DNA of 64,000 nt from NCBI RefSeq assembly GCF_001662305.1, contig NZ_BDEP01000017.1, forward strand, positions 248,001 through 312,000, read 5' to 3'. The DNA comes from Halomonas caseinilytica. GTDB taxonomy: Bacteria > Pseudomonadota > Gammaproteobacteria > Pseudomonadales > Halomonadaceae. The notes under the pieces are model-generated. The model saw only the letters and a program-made list of their open reading frames with translations, was not told where the DNA came from and made no database searches. This document shows positions 18,480 to 27,342 of this stretch, one piece after another (positions within the stretch are counted from its first letter, which is position 1; every line of letters starts with the position of its first letter). Made by a program: the position numbers and the translations under genes.

Positions 18480-19331
18480 ATGCCCGGCACCCTCCCCTCG
18501 CTTCTGCTCTGGCCGCTCGCCGCGCTGCTGGGATTGAGTCTCGGCAGTTTCCTGAATGTGGTCATCACCCGTCTGCCGGTGATGCTGATGCGCCGCTGGC
18601 GCGCCGAGGCCCGGGCTGCTCTGTCACTCGACGCCGAGCCATCGCCTCGCTTCGATCTGCTCAGCCCGTCATCGATATGTCCTCGCTGCGAAACGCCCAT
18701 CGCCTGGCGACACAAACTCCCATTGATCAGCTGGCTCGGACTGCGTGGCCGCTGTGCCTATTGCCGACAGCCGATCAGCGCCCAGTACCCGCTGGTGGAA
18801 CTCGCCGGAGGCCTCTTCGCTGTCACGATCCTGGCGCTTCAGGGGCCTACGCTTGAAGCCGCCTTCCTCCTCGGCGCCTGTCTGACCCTGCTCGCCCTGG
18901 CGGTGATCGACCTGCGGCTGCAGCTTTTGCCGGACATCCTGACCCTGCCGCTGCTCTGGGCCGGCCTGCTCTATCACTGGCTCTTCCAGCCCCTCGGCTT
19001 GCCGGATGCCGTACTTGGCGCCATGCTCGGTTATGTGTCGCTGTGGGGCTTTCATGCCCTGTTCCAGCGCGTGACCGGCAAGCAGGGCATGGGCCATGGC
19101 GACTTCAAGCTGATGGCCGCCATGGGCGCCTGGCTCGGCTGGCCATATCTGCCCCTGCTGTTGATCCTGGCGGCAGCGGGAGGCGCCCTGTTCGGCCTGA
19201 CGAGCCAAGCCCTCGACCCCGCGAAGCGTGGCCAGCCCATGCCCTTTGGCCCCTGGCTCGCCCTCGCCGGCTGGATAATGCTGCTGGCCGGTGAGCCCCT
19301 GATGGCGTTGTATCTTCAATGGTTCTCATGA
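18480..19331 (+). CDS. pilD: Type 4 prepilin peptidase / N-methyltransferase PilD
   Basis: Inner-membrane aspartic protease that cleaves prepilin leader peptides and methylates the new N-terminus. The 283-residue protein has the N-terminal GSFLNVVITRLP motif, a cytoplasmic zinc-binding pair CPRCETP and CAYCRQP, and the two catalytic aspartates in AVIDLRLQLLPD and GMGHGDFKLMAAMGAWLG, followed by membrane helices. In Pseudomonas pilD follows pilB and pilC; here nagZ is upstream instead and no other pilus gene is in the window. The downstream pair coaE-yacG is conserved and begins one base after the stop. Confidence 0.93.
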   Translation: MPGTLPSLLLWPLAALLGLSLGSFLNVVITRLPVMLMRRWRAEARAALSLDAEPSPRFDLLSPSSICPRCETPIAWRHKLPLISWLGLRGRCAYCRQPISAQYPLVELAGGLFAVTILALQGPTLEAAFLLGACLTLLALAVIDLRLQLLPDILTLPLLWAGLLYHWLFQPLGLPDAVLGAMLGYVSLWGFHALFQRVTGKQGMGHGDFKLMAAMGAWLGWPYLPLLLILAAAGGALFGLTSQALDPAKRGQPMPFGPWLALAGWIMLLAGEPLMALYLQWFS

Positions 19332-19332
19332 C

Positions 19333-19962
19333 ATGACCTCAAGACTTCCGATCATCGGTATCACCGGCGGCATCGCCTCGGGCAAGTCGACGGTGGCACG
19401 CGCCTTCGCCCGACTCGGTATCCCCTGGGTGGATGCCGACGATATCGCCCGGGAAATCGTTGCACCAGGCGAGCCGGCACTCGACGAGATCCATCGTCGC
19501 CACGGCTCCCGAATTCTGCTCGAGGACGGCCAGCTCGATCGCCGGGCCCTGCGGGACATCGTCTTCGCCGACGAAGCCGAGCGTCACTGGCTGGAATCCG
19601 TGACCCACCCTCGCATTCGAGCCAGGCTCAACGAACGACTGGACGACTTTCGGCAACGCGAGGTTCCCTACGCCCTGCTGGTCTCGCCGTTGCTGTTCGA
19701 GTCCGGACAATCCGAGCTGGTCGACCGCTGCCTGGTCATCGATGTTCCCGAATCCCTGCAGATCGCCCGCACGGCGCGCCGCGACGGTGTTGACGAGTCC
19801 CAGGCCCGCGCCATCGTGGCAGCTCAGATGTCTCGCGAAGAGCGCCTCTCCCGAGCCGACGACATCCTGCTCAACGAAGGTGACGAGCAAGACCTGGCCG
19901 ACCGGGTCGCCGAACTCGATCGCAAGTATCGCGCGTTAGCCGGATTGCCCCCGGCACGCTGA
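19333..19962 (+). CDS. coaE: Dephospho-CoA kinase
   Basis: Phosphorylates the 3'-hydroxyl of dephospho-CoA, the last step in coenzyme A synthesis. The 209-residue protein begins with P-loop GITGGIASGKS at residues 9-19, continues with WVDADDIAREIV, and has the lid region near RTARRDGVDESQARAIVAAQ with MSREERLSRADDILLN. The length fits the family (206 in E. coli). Its ATG lies one base after the pilD stop, so translation is likely coupled. Confidence 0.95.
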   Translation: MTSRLPIIGITGGIASGKSTVARAFARLGIPWVDADDIAREIVAPGEPALDEIHRRHGSRILLEDGQLDRRALRDIVFADEAERHWLESVTHPRIRARLNERLDDFRQREVPYALLVSPLLFESGQSELVDRCLVIDVPESLQIARTARRDGVDESQARAIVAAQMSREERLSRADDILLNEGDEQDLADRVAELDRKYRALAGLPPAR

Positions 19963-20012
19963 TTCGTCATCCTTGTCACAAATCCCTCACCGCAACCCGC
20001 GACGAGCCCCCC

Positions 20013-20246
20013 ATGTCCGAGTCCCATACAGACCGCCCCCTCGAAATCGCCTGTCCCCAATGTCGGAAAAAGGTTCTCTGGACATCGGAGAACCCCTACC
20101 GCCCCTTTTGCAGCAAGCGATGCCGATTGCTGGACCTGGGTGCCTGGGCGGATGAATCCCATCGTATTGCCGGCGAGACCGCCATGGATGAAACCGATAT
20201 CGACGCCATGCTGGCCCGAGCCGACCGCGACGACCCGATGACGTGA
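20013..20246 (+). CDS. yacG: DNA gyrase inhibitor YacG
   Basis: Small zinc-binding protein that binds GyrB and inhibits gyrase in E. coli. The 77-residue protein has the characteristic zinc ligands CPQCRKKV and PFCSKRCRLLDLGAWADE (CxxC followed by CxxxC), and an acidic tail. The order pilD-coaE-yacG is conserved in gammaproteobacteria. Its stop overlaps a GTG that can start the downstream tus-like gene. Confidence 0.92.
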   Translation: MSESHTDRPLEIACPQCRKKVLWTSENPYRPFCSKRCRLLDLGAWADESHRIAGETAMDETDIDAMLARADRDDPMT

Positions 20247-21124
20247 CGATGACCACACAAGCGCCGGAGTACCGGTTACTGGCGAAACTGGAAGCAGCGT
20301 TCGACCGCCTGGTGGAGCGCGCAGAAGCCCTGGTCGACACCTGGCGTCTTTCCAACGCCGAAAGCTGGACCTTCGAAACGGCTCCAGCGGATGCCGCCTG
20401 GTTGCACCGTGCCTTGCTCGATTTCTGGTATCAGGATGGGCAGGACGGTCGCAGCACTCGCAGCTACATTGGCTTGTTCGCCGCGAACGAGGCGGTCATG
20501 GAGAAGCTCGGGGCAGTCAATGCCGCCAAGAAGGCCTTCGCCGAGCAGCTTGCCGAGATACGCCGCGAGGTACCCGGCCTGATCCCGGAGATCAAGGCCG
20601 TGCTGCCCTTTCGCCACCCGGCCCTGCATGCACACTTGCACGGTGTCGGCCTGGCGCGGCTCCATCTCAAGCAGTGCTGGCGAGCCATCCCGGCAGCCCC
20701 CGCAGAGGTATCCCGCATCCGGCTGGCCTGGTATACCAGCGGACGCTCCATCAAGCGCCTGAGCGTCCGCGACGCTGAACGCATGCTGCTGGCGCTCGAT
20801 AGCGATGCGGCTCACGTCCGCATCCAGTTACGCACCCTCGCCGGGCTTCCCGACAGCGAGCCCCTGGCCCAGGTCCAACCCCAAGCCCCCTTGATGCGTG
20901 CCAACCTGTTCTTTCGCGAACCGCTCGACAACGGCCACTCACGACAGGCAATGAACGTCGCCCTGCCCCTGTTCGTGCCGACGGCCAATGGCCAGCTTCC
21001 AGATATCAACCAGCCACCACGACACCCCCCCGAGAAGCGCACCCGAGCGAAACGCAGCGATGCTCGCCTCGAGGACACGCCGCTTTTGCCCAGTCTGCGC
21101 ATCTATCGATATCGAGACAGGTAG
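20243..21124 (+). CDS. tus: DNA replication terminus site-binding protein (Tus-like)
   Basis: The 293-residue protein aligns by eye with E. coli Tus (309 residues) along its length: an N-terminal amphipathic start (LLAKLEAAFDRLVERAEAL), the central RLAWYTSGRSIKRLSVRDAE matching RFGWANKHIIKNLHRDE in Tus, an ALPLFVPTANGQLPDIN block matching the Tus TPLIALI...GVPDVG region, and the end LLPSLRIYRYRD matching IIPRLHLYVAD. Tus binds Ter sites and blocks replication forks from one direction. The start is GTG 20243, overlapping the yacG stop, or ATG 20249. I recognised no Ter-like site in the window. A polar fork trap here is inferred, not shown. Confidence 0.75.
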   Translation: MTMTTQAPEYRLLAKLEAAFDRLVERAEALVDTWRLSNAESWTFETAPADAAWLHRALLDFWYQDGQDGRSTRSYIGLFAANEAVMEKLGAVNAAKKAFAEQLAEIRREVPGLIPEIKAVLPFRHPALHAHLHGVGLARLHLKQCWRAIPAAPAEVSRIRLAWYTSGRSIKRLSVRDAERMLLALDSDAAHVRIQLRTLAGLPDSEPLAQVQPQAPLMRANLFFREPLDNGHSRQAMNVALPLFVPTANGQLPDINQPPRHPPEKRTRAKRSDARLEDTPLLPSLRIYRYRDR

Positions 21125-21126
21125 AC

Positions 21127-21426
21127 TCAGGCGATCTTGCCCAACGCCTTCAAGGTTTCCAGGAGGTGGCTGACGCTTTCCGCCGGCTGGGCATAGTCCT
21201 GCATCAACGTCTTGAGACGATGCTCGAACATCGCTTCCCGCTCTTTTTGGCGCTCTTCCTCGTCTAATGCCGCCAAGGAGCGGACCGGGGGACCGGTGGG
21301 AATATCCAGGGTGTTATCGGGCTGTTCGAGCTCACGCAACGCTTGGGCGAAGGCGTCATCAAGCTCCCGGAACTTGCGCAACTTTTCGCGCTCATCCATG
21401 GGTTTTCGTGAATTCTGATATTTCAT
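21127..21426 (-). CDS. Small charged protein with an MvaT-like oligomerisation segment
   Basis: The 99-residue soluble protein is highly charged and predicted helical. Residues 1-35 are a charged helix, 36-50 a Pro-rich linker (DIPTGPPVR), and residues 56-92 (EEERQKEREAMFEHRLKTL then MQDYAQPAESVSHLLE) resemble residues 27-60 of the MvaT encoded 415 bases away (LKAELEFKNKLQALMSEFDK then SATDVIELL). The C-terminal DNA-binding domain of MvaT is missing. It could be a partner or antagonist of MvaT, or the match could be coiled-coil similarity only. It is convergent with the tus-like gene (stops two bases apart). ATG 21426 has no clear ribosome-binding site; ATG 21399 is an alternative. Confidence 0.6.
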   Translation of the reverse strand: MKYQNSRKPMDEREKLRKFRELDDAFAQALRELEQPDNTLDIPTGPPVRSLAALDEEERQKEREAMFEHRLKTLMQDYAQPAESVSHLLETLKALGKIA

Positions 21427-21841
21427 TCGCTACCGATCGGTTCCAAGTAAAACCGCGACGGGAAGACGACTCCGACCGTTGCCGGCCTGGTGAGGCATGA
21501 GTCTTCCAGTGTACTCGCTTGAAAAGCGACTATCATCCGTTGCTGTCAGCCAGCACGAAGCGCGAGAGCACCCGCCCACGACAACGCAAAGGGCACGGCT
21601 TCTCTGCTCCGAGAAGGCATCTGTCCCGGCCTTGACAGCACAAGGGACAGTTCAAATAGACACTGAACAAACTATGGCGTTCCCTGCTGACGACCAGGTT
21701 CACTTTGCAGGAACACCAGGGAGACATCTCTCAATCGTAAACGAAACAACACTGTCCCCAATGGGCGACAGTGTTGTTCGAAAATCGAGACGCTGTCGCC
21801 TTGCCCTGTATTATAACCAGGCAACGGCGATCAAGGCATGA
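21427..21841. other. Non-coding AT-richer spacer between the 99-residue gene and mvaT
   Basis: This 415-base stretch is less GC-rich than the rest of the window. It holds the mvaT terminator hairpin at 21745-21778 and presumably the promoter of the minus-strand 99-residue gene. An open frame at 21497-21841 on the plus strand runs through the hairpin, has no recognisable domain and no good ribosome-binding site, so I do not count it as a gene. Confidence 0.5.
21745..21778 (-). terminator. Intrinsic terminator of mvaT
   Basis: A perfect 12-base inverted repeat (AACAACACTGTC at 21745-21756 and its complement at 21767-21778) encloses a ten-base loop with additional CC/GG pairing. Read on the minus strand it lies 64 bases past the mvaT stop and its T-rich right arm is followed by TCGTTTACG. 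It is therefore a plausible factor-independent terminator with a weak T tract. A role as a bidirectional block before the 99-residue gene is possible. Confidence 0.6.
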
Positions 21842-22228
21842 TCATTCTTCCACACGAACCAACCAGGACTCGACAGTATCGGCACCGAACTCATCCTTCC
21901 ATCTCTTGAGCGTCTTCTGGTTGCCACCACGAGTCTCGACGACTTCGCCAGTATTGGGGTTCTTGTAGATCTTCAGCTTGCGCTTGCGACGGCCGCCGCC
22001 GCTGGCAGCAGCACTCTTGGAGGCAGTGCCGCCACTGGCCGTCTTGGGACTGAGCAGCTCAATCACATCTGTCGCACTCTTGTCGAACTCACTCATGAGT
22101 GCCTGCAGCTTGTTCTTGAACTCCAGCTCCGCCTTGAGACGCTCGTCGTTCTCGAGCTTTTCCAGCTCGGCCTGCAGCTGCTTGAGCTGCTCTTCCTTCT
22201 GCATGTAGTTGCTAAGCAGTGAAGACAT
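21842..22228 (-). CDS. mvaT: MvaT/H-NS family xenogeneic silencer
   Basis: Nucleoid-associated protein that binds AT-rich DNA in the minor groove, oligomerises and silences foreign genes. The 128-residue protein has an N-terminal coiled-coil dimerisation region (residues 1-60), a Ser/Gly/Ala linker with a basic patch GGGRRKRKLK, and the MvaT DNA-binding domain YKNPNTGEVVETRGGN then QKTLKRWKDEFG (88-115), with the RGGN loop at 100-103 that inserts into DNA in the Pseudomonas protein. AAGGA lies upstream of ATG 22228. It is a single-gene unit with its own promoter and terminator, between the tus-like region and rpsA. Confidence 0.93.
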   Translation of the reverse strand: MSSLLSNYMQKEEQLKQLQAELEKLENDERLKAELEFKNKLQALMSEFDKSATDVIELLSPKTASGGTASKSAAASGGGRRKRKLKIYKNPNTGEVVETRGGNQKTLKRWKDEFGADTVESWLVRVEE

Positions 22229-22275
22229 CTAAATATTCCTTGATTTACGGGATGGGAATTTTCGGGACACTTGTT

Positions 22276-22304
22276 ATTATCGCGTTTAATAACACGATGA
22301 GCAA
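22276..22304 (-). promoter_or_regulatory. Sigma-70-type promoter of mvaT
   Basis: On the minus strand TTGCTC (22304-22299) and GATAAT (22281-22276) are separated by exactly 17 bases. The -10 element matches five of six consensus positions, and transcription would begin about 40 bases before the mvaT ATG. The surrounding sequence is AT-rich, as is usual for auto-regulated H-NS-type genes. Confidence 0.5.
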
Positions 22305-22471
22305 CTCTTGCTCTCATGTCGATGGCAAGTCATGGATAGACTTTGCGCTTCGCATCCAGCTTGCGCATAGGATATAAGCATATGGCACAAATAAAAAAGA
22401 CCGAATGCCCAAGCACAACGTCAATTTTAATGTCCTTTGTCGCCCATATAAGACACCTCAATCTGAAAGCA

Positions 22472-22500
22472 TAAAAAAACACCGCCCCGAAGGGGCGGTG
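22472..22500 (-). terminator. Intrinsic terminator of rpsA
   Basis: A nine-base perfect GC-rich stem CACCGCCCC / GGGGCGGTG (22480-22488 and 22492-22500) closes a three-base loop. On the minus strand it is followed by seven T residues (22479-22473). It lies 40 bases beyond the rpsA stop and is the clearest factor-independent terminator in the window, ending the gyrA-to-rpsA gene series before mvaT. Confidence 0.9.
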
Positions 22501-22539
22501 TCGAGATGGGACTCGTCGAAGACGTCTGGCGTCGACGAA

Positions 22540-24216
22540 TCAGTCCTGACCCATCTGCTGCTTGATCAGGTCACCGATGGTAGTCGGGCCATCGCCCTCG
22601 GCATCCTGCTCGCGCAGCTTGGTCATGTTGCGACGCGTATCGTCTTGATCCTTGGCCTTGACGGACAAGTTGATCTGACGATTCTTGCGGTCCACACCGA
22701 CGATGCGAGCCTCGACGCTATCGCCCTCGTTCAGCACGTTGCGTGCATCCTCAACGCGATCAGCGCTGATCTCGGAGGCCTTCAGCACGGCGATGACGTC
22801 GGTGGCGAGCTCGACGTGAGCCTCCTTGGCATCAACCTCGACCACACGACCCGTGACGATGGAGCCCTTGTCGTTGACGGCCAGGAACTCGGCAACCGGA
22901 TCGGTATCGAGCTGCTTGATACCCAGCGAGATGCGCTCGCGCTCGGGATCGATGGACAGGATGACAGCTTCCGCCTCATCGCCCTTCTTGAAGTTGCGTA
23001 CCGCTTCCTCGCCGCTTTCGGTCCAGGAAATGTCGGACAGGTGAACCAGACCGTCGATGCCGCCTTCCAGGCCGATGAAGATACCGAAGTCGGTGATCGA
23101 CTTGATGGTACCGGAGACACGGTCGCCCTTGTTGTACTGGGCGTTGAAGGTCTCCCAGGGGTTCGCGGTGCACTGCTTGATGCCCAGCGAGATACGACGA
23201 CGCTCCTCGTCGATATCCAGCACCATGACATCCACGTCGTCGCCGACCTGAACGACCTTGGACGGGTGGATGTTCTTGTTGGTCCAGTCCATTTCGGAGA
23301 CGTGGACCAGGCCCTCGACACCCTCTTCCAGCTCGGCGAAGCAGCCGTAGTCGGTGAGGTTGGTGACGGTGGCATGCACCTTGGTGCCTTCCGGGTAACG
23401 ATCCTTGATGTTGACCCACGGATCTTCGCCCAGCTGCTTCAAGCCCAGAGACACGCGATTGCGCTCGCGGTCGAACTTGAGGACCTTGACGTTGACTTCG
23501 TCACCGACAGCCACGATCTCGCTGGGATGCTTGATGCGCTTCCAGGCCATGTCGGTGATGTGCAGCAGGCCATCGACGCCACCCAGATCGACGAAGGCAC
23601 CATAGTCGGTGAGGTTCTTGACGATACCGATGATCTGCTGGCCTTCCTGCAGCGTGGCGAGCAGAGCTTCACGCTCGGCGCTGTTCTCGGCCTCGAGCAC
23701 GGCGCGGCGGGAAACCACCACGTTGTTGCGCTTCGGATCGAGCTTGATGACCTTGAAATCGAGTTCCTTGTTCTCGAGATGCGTGGTGTCGCGCACCGGA
23801 CGCACATCGACCAGGGAGCCCGGCAGGAAGGCGCGGATGGAATCCACGTCGACGGTGAAGCCACCCTTGACCTTGCCGTTGATCACGCCCTTGACGATCT
23901 CTTCCTTCTCGAAGGCAGCTTCCAGAACCTTCCATGCCTCGGCGCGCTTGGCCTTTTCGCGAGACAGACGGGTCTCGCCGAAACCGTCTTCAACGGCTTC
24001 CAGAGCGACGTGCACTTCGTCGCCGACGGCGATGGTCAGCTCGCCGTTGTCGTCGCGGAACTGGGCCGCGGGAATCTGACCTTCGGACTTCAGGCCGGCA
24101 TTGACGGTGACCCAGTCACCTTCGATGTCGACGACGGTAGCCGCGACGATGGCGCCCGGCTCCATGTTGATGTCTTGGAGAGACTGTTCAAACAGTTCAG
24201 CAAAGCTTTCGCTCAT
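22540..24216 (-). CDS. rpsA: 30S ribosomal protein S1
   Basis: Large RNA-binding ribosomal protein needed for translation initiation on structured mRNAs. The 558-residue protein (E. coli 557) begins [21 protein letters not shown] and contains six S1 repeats, seen for example as [43 protein letters not shown] and [21 protein letters not shown]. It is encoded 179 bases after cmk, a spacer that could hold its own promoter or leader. In Pseudomonas ihfB follows rpsA; here a terminator follows and ihfB is absent. Confidence 0.97.
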   Translation of the reverse strand: MSESFAELFEQSLQDINMEPGAIVAATVVDIEGDWVTVNAGLKSEGQIPAAQFRDDNGELTIAVGDEVHVALEAVEDGFGETRLSREKAKRAEAWKVLEAAFEKEEIVKGVINGKVKGGFTVDVDSIRAFLPGSLVDVRPVRDTTHLENKELDFKVIKLDPKRNNVVVSRRAVLEAENSAEREALLATLQEGQQIIGIVKNLTDYGAFVDLGGVDGLLHITDMAWKRIKHPSEIVAVGDEVNVKVLKFDRERNRVSLGLKQLGEDPWVNIKDRYPEGTKVHATVTNLTDYGCFAELEEGVEGLVHVSEMDWTNKNIHPSKVVQVGDDVDVMVLDIDEERRRISLGIKQCTANPWETFNAQYNKGDRVSGTIKSITDFGIFIGLEGGIDGLVHLSDISWTESGEEAVRNFKKGDEAEAVILSIDPERERISLGIKQLDTDPVAEFLAVNDKGSIVTGRVVEVDAKEAHVELATDVIAVLKASEISADRVEDARNVLNEGDSVEARIVGVDRKNRQINLSVKAKDQDDTRRNMTKLREQDAEGDGPTTIGDLIKQQMGQD

Positions 24217-24395
24217 GATGTTCCTACGTGATCAACGTGAGTGCGACCGAAGCCGCTTTCCTCCGCACCACCAGCAAGTGCGGGCCATTTCAGACTACCC
24301 TCGGGGATGTTGGCGCTGGTTCGACCTGGACGGGCTCACGGAAATCAAATGCCCATCCACGTCATCACATCTTGCCGAAGGCGCCGCAAGGGAGC

Positions 24396-25085
24396 TCAGG
24401 CATCCGGTATCAGACCCTCTCGGGCCAGCAATGCCGTCAGCCGATCCACCACTTCCGGTATCGTCAGGCTCGTGGTATCCAGTGTGACGGCATCATCGGC
24501 CGGCACCAGGGGCGCCACGCTGCGCTGCATATCCCGTGCATCGCGTGCCTGAATCTCCTTTAGAAGACTCGATAGACTAGCATCCACCCCCGCCTCTCGC
24601 AACTGCAGGTGTCGTCGCCTGGCGCGCTCTTCCGCCGACGCGGTGAGAAAGATCTTGAGCGGCGCATCCCGGAAGACCACCGTTCCCATGTCACGCCCGT
24701 CGGCCACCAGGCCGGGCGCCTGGCGGAAATCCCGCTGACGCTGCAGCAAGGCGGTGCGAACGTCGGACAGCGAGGCGACCCGGGAGGCGGCATCGCCGAC
24801 CTGCTCGGTCCGGATCTCGCCACTCACATCTCGCCTCTCGAGCAACACCCGACCCTCCCCGCCCTCGGCGAGGAAGACCACGTCGAGCCCTGCCGCAACC
24901 TGCGCCAAGGCGGGTTCGTCGTCCAGTGCCACTTCATGGCGAAGGGCTGCCAGGGCGGTGAGCCGATAGAGTGCGCCACTGTCGAGCAGATGCCATCCCA
25001 GGCGCTCGGCGACAAGCCGGCTGATCGTTCCCTTGCCGGCGCCTCCGGGGCCATCGATGGTCAGGACCGCGACCTGTTCACTCAT
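24396..25085 (-). CDS. cmk: Cytidylate kinase
   Basis: Phosphorylates CMP and dCMP with ATP. The 229-residue protein has P-loop [15 protein letters not shown] at 9-23, the LLDSGALYR segment of the substrate domain, [10 protein letters not shown] near 130, and the lid/C-terminal [16 protein letters not shown] then DDAVTLDTT. Its start overlaps the stop of the tyrA/aroA fusion gene by four bases (ATGA), giving coupled translation. Confidence 0.95.
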   Translation of the reverse strand: MSEQVAVLTIDGPGGAGKGTISRLVAERLGWHLLDSGALYRLTALAALRHEVALDDEPALAQVAAGLDVVFLAEGGEGRVLLERRDVSGEIRTEQVGDAASRVASLSDVRTALLQRQRDFRQAPGLVADGRDMGTVVFRDAPLKIFLTASAEERARRRHLQLREAGVDASLSSLLKEIQARDARDMQRSVAPLVPADDAVTLDTTSLTIPEVVDRLTALLAREGLIPDA

Positions 25086-27340
25086 GCATCCTCCTGTTGC
25101 GCCTCGATGGTCAGCCCCACGCGCCGCGCCAGCTCGATGAAGCCGGGAAAGGACGTGGCCACATTGGCGCAGTCATCGATCGTGATCGACTCACTGGCCC
25201 GCAACGCTGCCACCGCGAAGGACATGGCAATACGGTGGTCGCCCAGGCTATCGACGCGGCCACCACCGTAGCTCGGCCCTTCGCCGCCATGACCGATGAT
25301 GTCGATGCCATCATCGTAAAGCCGGTGCTCGATGCCCAGTACCGCAAAGCCATCGGCCATTGCCTGGAGCCGATCGGACTCCTTGACCCTCAGCTCGGCG
25401 GCATCACGCAGCCGGGTCACTCCCTCGGCATTGGCCGCGGCGACGAACAGCGCCGGGAACTCGTCGATGGCCAACGGCACCTGGTCGACGGGAATGTCGA
25501 TACCCTTGAGCGGCGCATGGCGGATATGAAGATCGGCCACCGGCTCGCCGCCCACCTCGCGCGCGTTCTCCAGGCGCAAGTCGGCCCCCATCAGGCGCAG
25601 GATGTTGATCACGCCGATGCGCGTCGGATTGACACCGACATGCTCGAGCACCAGATCGGCACCCGGCGTGATCGCCGCGGCGACCAGGAAGAAGGTTGCC
25701 GAGGAAATATCGGACGGCACATCGATGGGCGACGCGGTAAGCTTGCCACCGCCCTCGAGCCAGCAGGTGTCGCCCTCACGTTCCACCCGGTAACCGAAGC
25801 CGCCCAGCATGCGTTCGGTATGATCGCGTGTCGGCGCCGGCTCACGCACTCGCGTCTCGCCCTCGGCATAAAGGCCGGCGAGCAACAGGCAGGACTTCAC
25901 CTGGGCACTGGCCATCGGCATGTCGTAGGTGATGCCCTTGAGCGCCTGCCCCCCCCGCAGCTTGAGCGGCGGACGCCCCCCCTCGGCCGTCTCGATCACC
26001 GCGCCCATCTCGCGCAGCGGGTCAGCAACCCGGCCCATGGGCCGCTTGGTCAGCGAAACGTCGCCGGTCAGCTCGGTATCGAATGCCTGACCGGCCAGCA
26101 AGCCGGCGAAGAGGCGCATGGCGGTCCCGGCGTTGCCGACATAGAGCGGCCCCGACGGCGCCTGCAGGCCATGCAACCCGACCCCGTGAATCGTCACGCG
26201 CCCCTGGTGCGGCCCCTCAATGGCAACACCCATCTCGCGGAATGCCTGCAGGGTAGCCAGACTGTCTTCACCTTCGAGAAAGCCCGACACTTCCGTGACA
26301 CCTTCCGCCAGGGCGCCCAGCATGATGGCACGGTGGGAGATCGACTTGTCGCCGGGCACGCGAATGCGCCCCCGCACGTCACCGCCGGGGCCGGCCCGGT
26401 AGCACAACGTCGTTTGTTCTTGCATTTGATACTCCGCCTGGTAACTGCTCTGGTTCAATAGAGAATCGAAGTAGTGTCGGGCATGACTGGCGCGATCGAA
26501 GGTCGACAGCATGGCATCGGCATCACCGTCGCTGACGGCTTGCCGCAGGCGAGCGAGCCCCGCTTCGAAATCATCGAGGGCAGCCAGCACCGCTTGGCGA
26601 TTGGCGGTGAAGATATCGCGCCACATGACAGGGTCGCTGCCGGCGATGCGTGTGAAGTCGCGAAAGCCGCCGGCGGCGTAACGAAATATCTCGAGCCGCT
26701 CATCCTGACGCGCCAGGGTATCCACCAGCGAAAAGGCCAGCAGATGCGGCAGATGGCTGGTGCGCGCCAGGACCTGGTCGTGGCGCTCCACTTCCATCTC
26801 CAGCACCTCGGCACCGGTCGCCTGCCACAGGGACCTTACCCGGGCCACGGCGCGCCGGTTGGTAGTCGCCATCGGTGTCAGGATCACCTTATGCTGTGCA
26901 TAGAGGTGTGGGTCGGACGCCGCCACTCCGCTCTTCTCGGAGCCCGCGATGGGATGACCGAGCACCAGGTTGACCGGCAGGCGACCGAACGCCGCTTCCG
27001 CCGCCTCGCGAATGACGCCCTTGGTACTGCCTACATCGGTGATCACCACGGACGGATCATCGGCCACGCCTTGCTCCGCCAAGGTTTCGAGCACCTCGCG
27101 CATGGCCAGCACCGGCACCGCCAGCACGATCATGCTGACCCCATCGAGCAGCATTGCCAGGTGCGTGTCTCCCCGTTCGATCAAGCCCATCTCGACGCCC
27201 CGAGCGATCTCGTCGGCATCCGGATCGCAGGCCAGCACTTCCCCTTCGAAGCCAGCGTCACGCAAGGCAGCCGCCAGAGAGCCGCCGATCAAGCCGAGCC
27301 CCACGATCAGCAGTCGGGACTCACGAACCTCATGCGCCAT
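25082..27340 (-). CDS. tyrA-aroA: Fused prephenate dehydrogenase / 3-phosphoshikimate 1-carboxyvinyltransferase
   Basis: A 752-residue bifunctional enzyme of aromatic amino acid synthesis. Residues 1 to about 305 are a TyrA-type dehydrogenase with NAD motif GLGLIGGS at 14-21, [10 protein letters not shown] at 129-138 and [11 protein letters not shown] at 227-237. Residues from about 315 are EPSP synthase (AroA), starting [19 protein letters not shown] (PGDKSISHR at 329-337), with [13 protein letters not shown], then RVKESDRL and [15 protein letters not shown] near the end. The fusion joins a step before chorismate to one after it. The same fusion is known in Pseudomonas and relatives. It begins two bases after pheA and overlaps cmk. 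Confidence 0.95.
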   Translation of the reverse strand: MAHEVRESRLLIVGLGLIGGSLAAALRDAGFEGEVLACDPDADEIARGVEMGLIERGDTHLAMLLDGVSMIVLAVPVLAMREVLETLAEQGVADDPSVVITDVGSTKGVIREAAEAAFGRLPVNLVLGHPIAGSEKSGVAASDPHLYAQHKVILTPMATTNRRAVARVRSLWQATGAEVLEMEVERHDQVLARTSHLPHLLAFSLVDTLARQDERLEIFRYAAGGFRDFTRIAGSDPVMWRDIFTANRQAVLAALDDFEAGLARLRQAVSDGDADAMLSTFDRASHARHYFDSLLNQSSYQAEYQMQEQTTLCYRAGPGGDVRGRIRVPGDKSISHRAIMLGALAEGVTEVSGFLEGEDSLATLQAFREMGVAIEGPHQGRVTIHGVGLHGLQAPSGPLYVGNAGTAMRLFAGLLAGQAFDTELTGDVSLTKRPMGRVADPLREMGAVIETAEGGRPPLKLRGGQALKGITYDMPMASAQVKSCLLLAGLYAEGETRVREPAPTRDHTERMLGGFGYRVEREGDTCWLEGGGKLTASPIDVPSDISSATFFLVAAAITPGADLVLEHVGVNPTRIGVINILRLMGADLRLENAREVGGEPVADLHIRHAPLKGIDIPVDQVPLAIDEFPALFVAAANAEGVTRLRDAAELRVKESDRLQAMADGFAVLGIEHRLYDDGIDIIGHGGEGPSYGGGRVDSLGDHRIAMSFAVAALRASESITIDDCANVATSFPGFIELARRVGLTIEAQQEDA

Positions 27341-27342
27341 GC

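Noticed and set aside
21497-21841. 114-codon open frame on the plus strand.
   Set aside because: It reads through the mvaT terminator hairpin, has no good ribosome-binding site and no domain-like sequence; it is likely spacer.
22405-24231. 608-codon open frame opposite rpsA.
   Set aside because: Shadow of the GC-rich rpsA coding sequence on the other strand; the protein has no family resemblance, while rpsA is certain.
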